64,000 nt of DNA, taken from positions 1 through 64,000 of the forward strand of contig JAUISX010000004.1 in assembly GCA_030434245.1 (NCBI GenBank), given 5' to 3'. Positions 62,780 through 64,000 of the stretch are shown here, one piece after another. The position numbers and the translations under genes were made by a program. Under the pieces are notes generated by a model. The model ran no database searches, had not been told where the DNA came from, and worked only from the letters and a program-made list of their open reading frames with translations. Positions within the stretch are counted from its first letter, which is position 1. Each line of letters begins with the position of its first letter. The stretch comes from Porphyromonadaceae bacterium W3.11 (GTDB taxonomy: Bacteria > Bacteroidota > Bacteroidia > Bacteroidales > Porphyromonadaceae).

Positions 62780-63960
62780 GAAATCAACAGAGAATATATT
62801 TTTGGATACTCCTATTGAGTCTCGTCGTCCCACTCATTAGCTCATGCCGTGGAGATGTGGAGCTGATTCTCTCCGAAGAGAAAAAACTGACTCCAGATCC
62901 TATAGCAGCGGAGGATTATGTGGGGTTCTACCTTCTGAACGAAGGAAATATGGGCTCCAATAAGAGCACCTTAGACTTTTTAGAGTTCGAGACAGGTATA
63001 TATCATCGTAACATCTATGCTGAAATCAATCCAACCGTCCCAAAAGAGATGGGAGATGTGGGAAATGATATCAAAATCTATGGCAATAGAGTATATGCTG
63101 TCATTAACTGTTCGAATAAGGTAGAGGTCATGGATGCGTACACTACCAAAAGGATTGGACAGGTGGAGATCCCTAATTGCCGATACATCAAGTTTGATGG
63201 TGCTTATGCGTATGTAACCTCATACGCAGGCCCCGTCAAGATAGACCCGAACTACACTCAACTCGGATACGTCGCCAAAGTTGATACCGCTACACTTCAG
63301 GTCGTTGGGAGATGCTTAGTGGGATTTCAACCAGATGAGTTAGAGATAGTAGAGGGTAAGATATATGTAGCCAATTCAGGTGGATATATGGGTGCTGGAG
63401 ACCTTAGAGGATATGAACGCACTGTATCTGTGATTGACATTGCCACATTTACAGAAGAAAAGAGAATTGATGTAGCATGGAATCTTCATAGAATACGTGC
63501 GGACAAAAGAGGAGATCTATGGGTCAGTTCTAGAGGGGATTATAAGGGCTATCCCTCACGCTTATACTTTATTGATCGAAAAAAAGGAGAGGTAACAGAT
63601 ACTATTCCAGTATCGGCCACACACTATTGGTTGGATGATGATCTGCTCTATGTCTACGGGGCAGAATACAGCTATATCAATAAAAGTGAGTGGTCCTTTT
63701 CCTACGCTATCGTGAATACTCTAACTCATGAGATCGTCACAAAGAATATCATAACGGATGGAACTAATAAATTGATAGAGATGCCATACGGAATAATGGT
63801 ACACCCTGTCACAAAAAATATATACATCACTGATGCTGGGAACTTTGTCACACCTGGAGCACTATACTGCTTTTCACCATACGGAGAAATGAAGTGGCGG
63901 GTACGAGCTGGCAACATACCAGCACACTTTACACTATTACCCAAAAAGAAACATAATTAA
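62776..63960 (+). CDS. BtuG-like surface beta-propeller lipoprotein
   Basis: The 394-residue lipoprotein (signal with acylated Cys 24, VVPLISSC) has a YncE/DUF5074-type seven-bladed propeller pattern, with repeats such as VGNDIKIYGNRVYAVINCSNKVEVMD, RYIKFDGAYAYVTSYAG, QPDELEIVEGKIYVANSG and MPYGIMVHPVTKNIYITDAG. It matches the layout of Bacteroides BtuG, a surface protein that captures cobalamin with very high affinity and passes it to BtuB. It is coupled to btuB (ATGA overlap) and controlled by the same riboswitch. I leave the symbol empty because the match is by layout. Confidence 0.8.
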   Translation: MRNQQRIYFWILLLSLVVPLISSCRGDVELILSEEKKLTPDPIAAEDYVGFYLLNEGNMGSNKSTLDFLEFETGIYHRNIYAEINPTVPKEMGDVGNDIKIYGNRVYAVINCSNKVEVMDAYTTKRIGQVEIPNCRYIKFDGAYAYVTSYAGPVKIDPNYTQLGYVAKVDTATLQVVGRCLVGFQPDELEIVEGKIYVANSGGYMGAGDLRGYERTVSVIDIATFTEEKRIDVAWNLHRIRADKRGDLWVSSRGDYKGYPSRLYFIDRKKGEVTDTIPVSATHYWLDDDLLYVYGAEYSYINKSEWSFSYAIVNTLTHEIVTKNIITDGTNKLIEMPYGIMVHPVTKNIYITDAGNFVTPGALYCFSPYGEMKWRVRAGNIPAHFTLLPKKKHN

Positions 63961-63962
63961 AT

Positions 63963-64000
63963 ATGAAACGGATAACTAGAACCATCATTTACACGAGTGT
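63963..64000 (+). CDS. Start of a further gene of the B12 operon (partial)
   Basis: ATG at 63963, 2 bases after the previous stop, opens a frame of 12 residues (MKRITRTIIYTS) that runs off the window. A basic start followed by hydrophobic residues suggests a signal peptide. The function is not visible. Confidence 0.6.
   Translation, partial: MKRITRTIIYTS

Overview
The window looks like the chromosome of a Bacteroidota member close to Porphyromonas. The grounds are: TAnnTTTG-type promoters without clear Shine-Dalgarno sites, SusC/SusD pairs, BACON-domain lipoproteins, a type IX secretion (T9SS) translocon gene (sprA/sov) directly after ruvA, HU-related proteins of the long type known from Porphyromonas and Bacteroides, and Bacteroidota gene orders such as phoH-purC-ubiE-aroE and aroQ-pyk-O-methyltransferase-rbfA-permease. 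No rRNA, tRNA or CRISPR was seen.

Region 1 (1 to about 13.1 kb) is the right part of a prophage. It runs: end of a coiled-coil protein, a lipoprotein with a C-terminal membrane segment (spanin-like), an HU-related DNA-binding protein, probable tail tube, tail assembly chaperone with a -1 frameshift site (AAATTTT at 2051), tape measure, distal tail protein, and an 1832-residue tail hub/fibre with collagen-like linkers and six related modules. A 21-bp perfect hairpin ends this operon. A reverse-strand lipoprotein gene follows, then five tandem 22-bp repeats (12919-13028) that look like MuA/TnsB-type transposase sites. I infer a transposable, siphovirus-like phage; its transposase and left end would lie outside the window.

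Region 2 (13.1-20.7 kb) has dispersed repeats, a secreted protein, an ABC exporter, and a reverse-strand operon for a four-subunit 2-oxoacid:ferredoxin oxidoreductase with a small two-helix membrane protein inside it.

Region 3 (20.7-34.3 kb) is a reverse-strand accessory locus: two paralogous BACON lipoproteins, a subtilisin-like protease with both a lipobox and a T9SS sorting domain, a PorV-like barrel, a coiled-coil surface lipoprotein, then SusC and SusD. I read it as a candidate protein or peptide capture, cleavage and uptake system. This is the most interesting locus of the window.

Region 4 (34.4-60.0 kb) is mostly housekeeping: thioredoxin, phoH, purC, ubiE/menG, aroE, a PnuC-family transporter paired with thiamine pyrophosphokinase (probably thiamine uptake), RNase H, hemH, aroQ, pyk, rbfA, pepE, tpiA, hemE, ruvA and a rather short sprA/sov. 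The T9SS translocon encoded here could export the protease of region 3.

Region 5 (60.0-64.0 kb) is a vitamin B12 uptake operon: a cobalamin riboswitch, a BtuB-like receptor, a BtuG-like beta-propeller lipoprotein overlapping it by 4 bases, and the start of a third gene.
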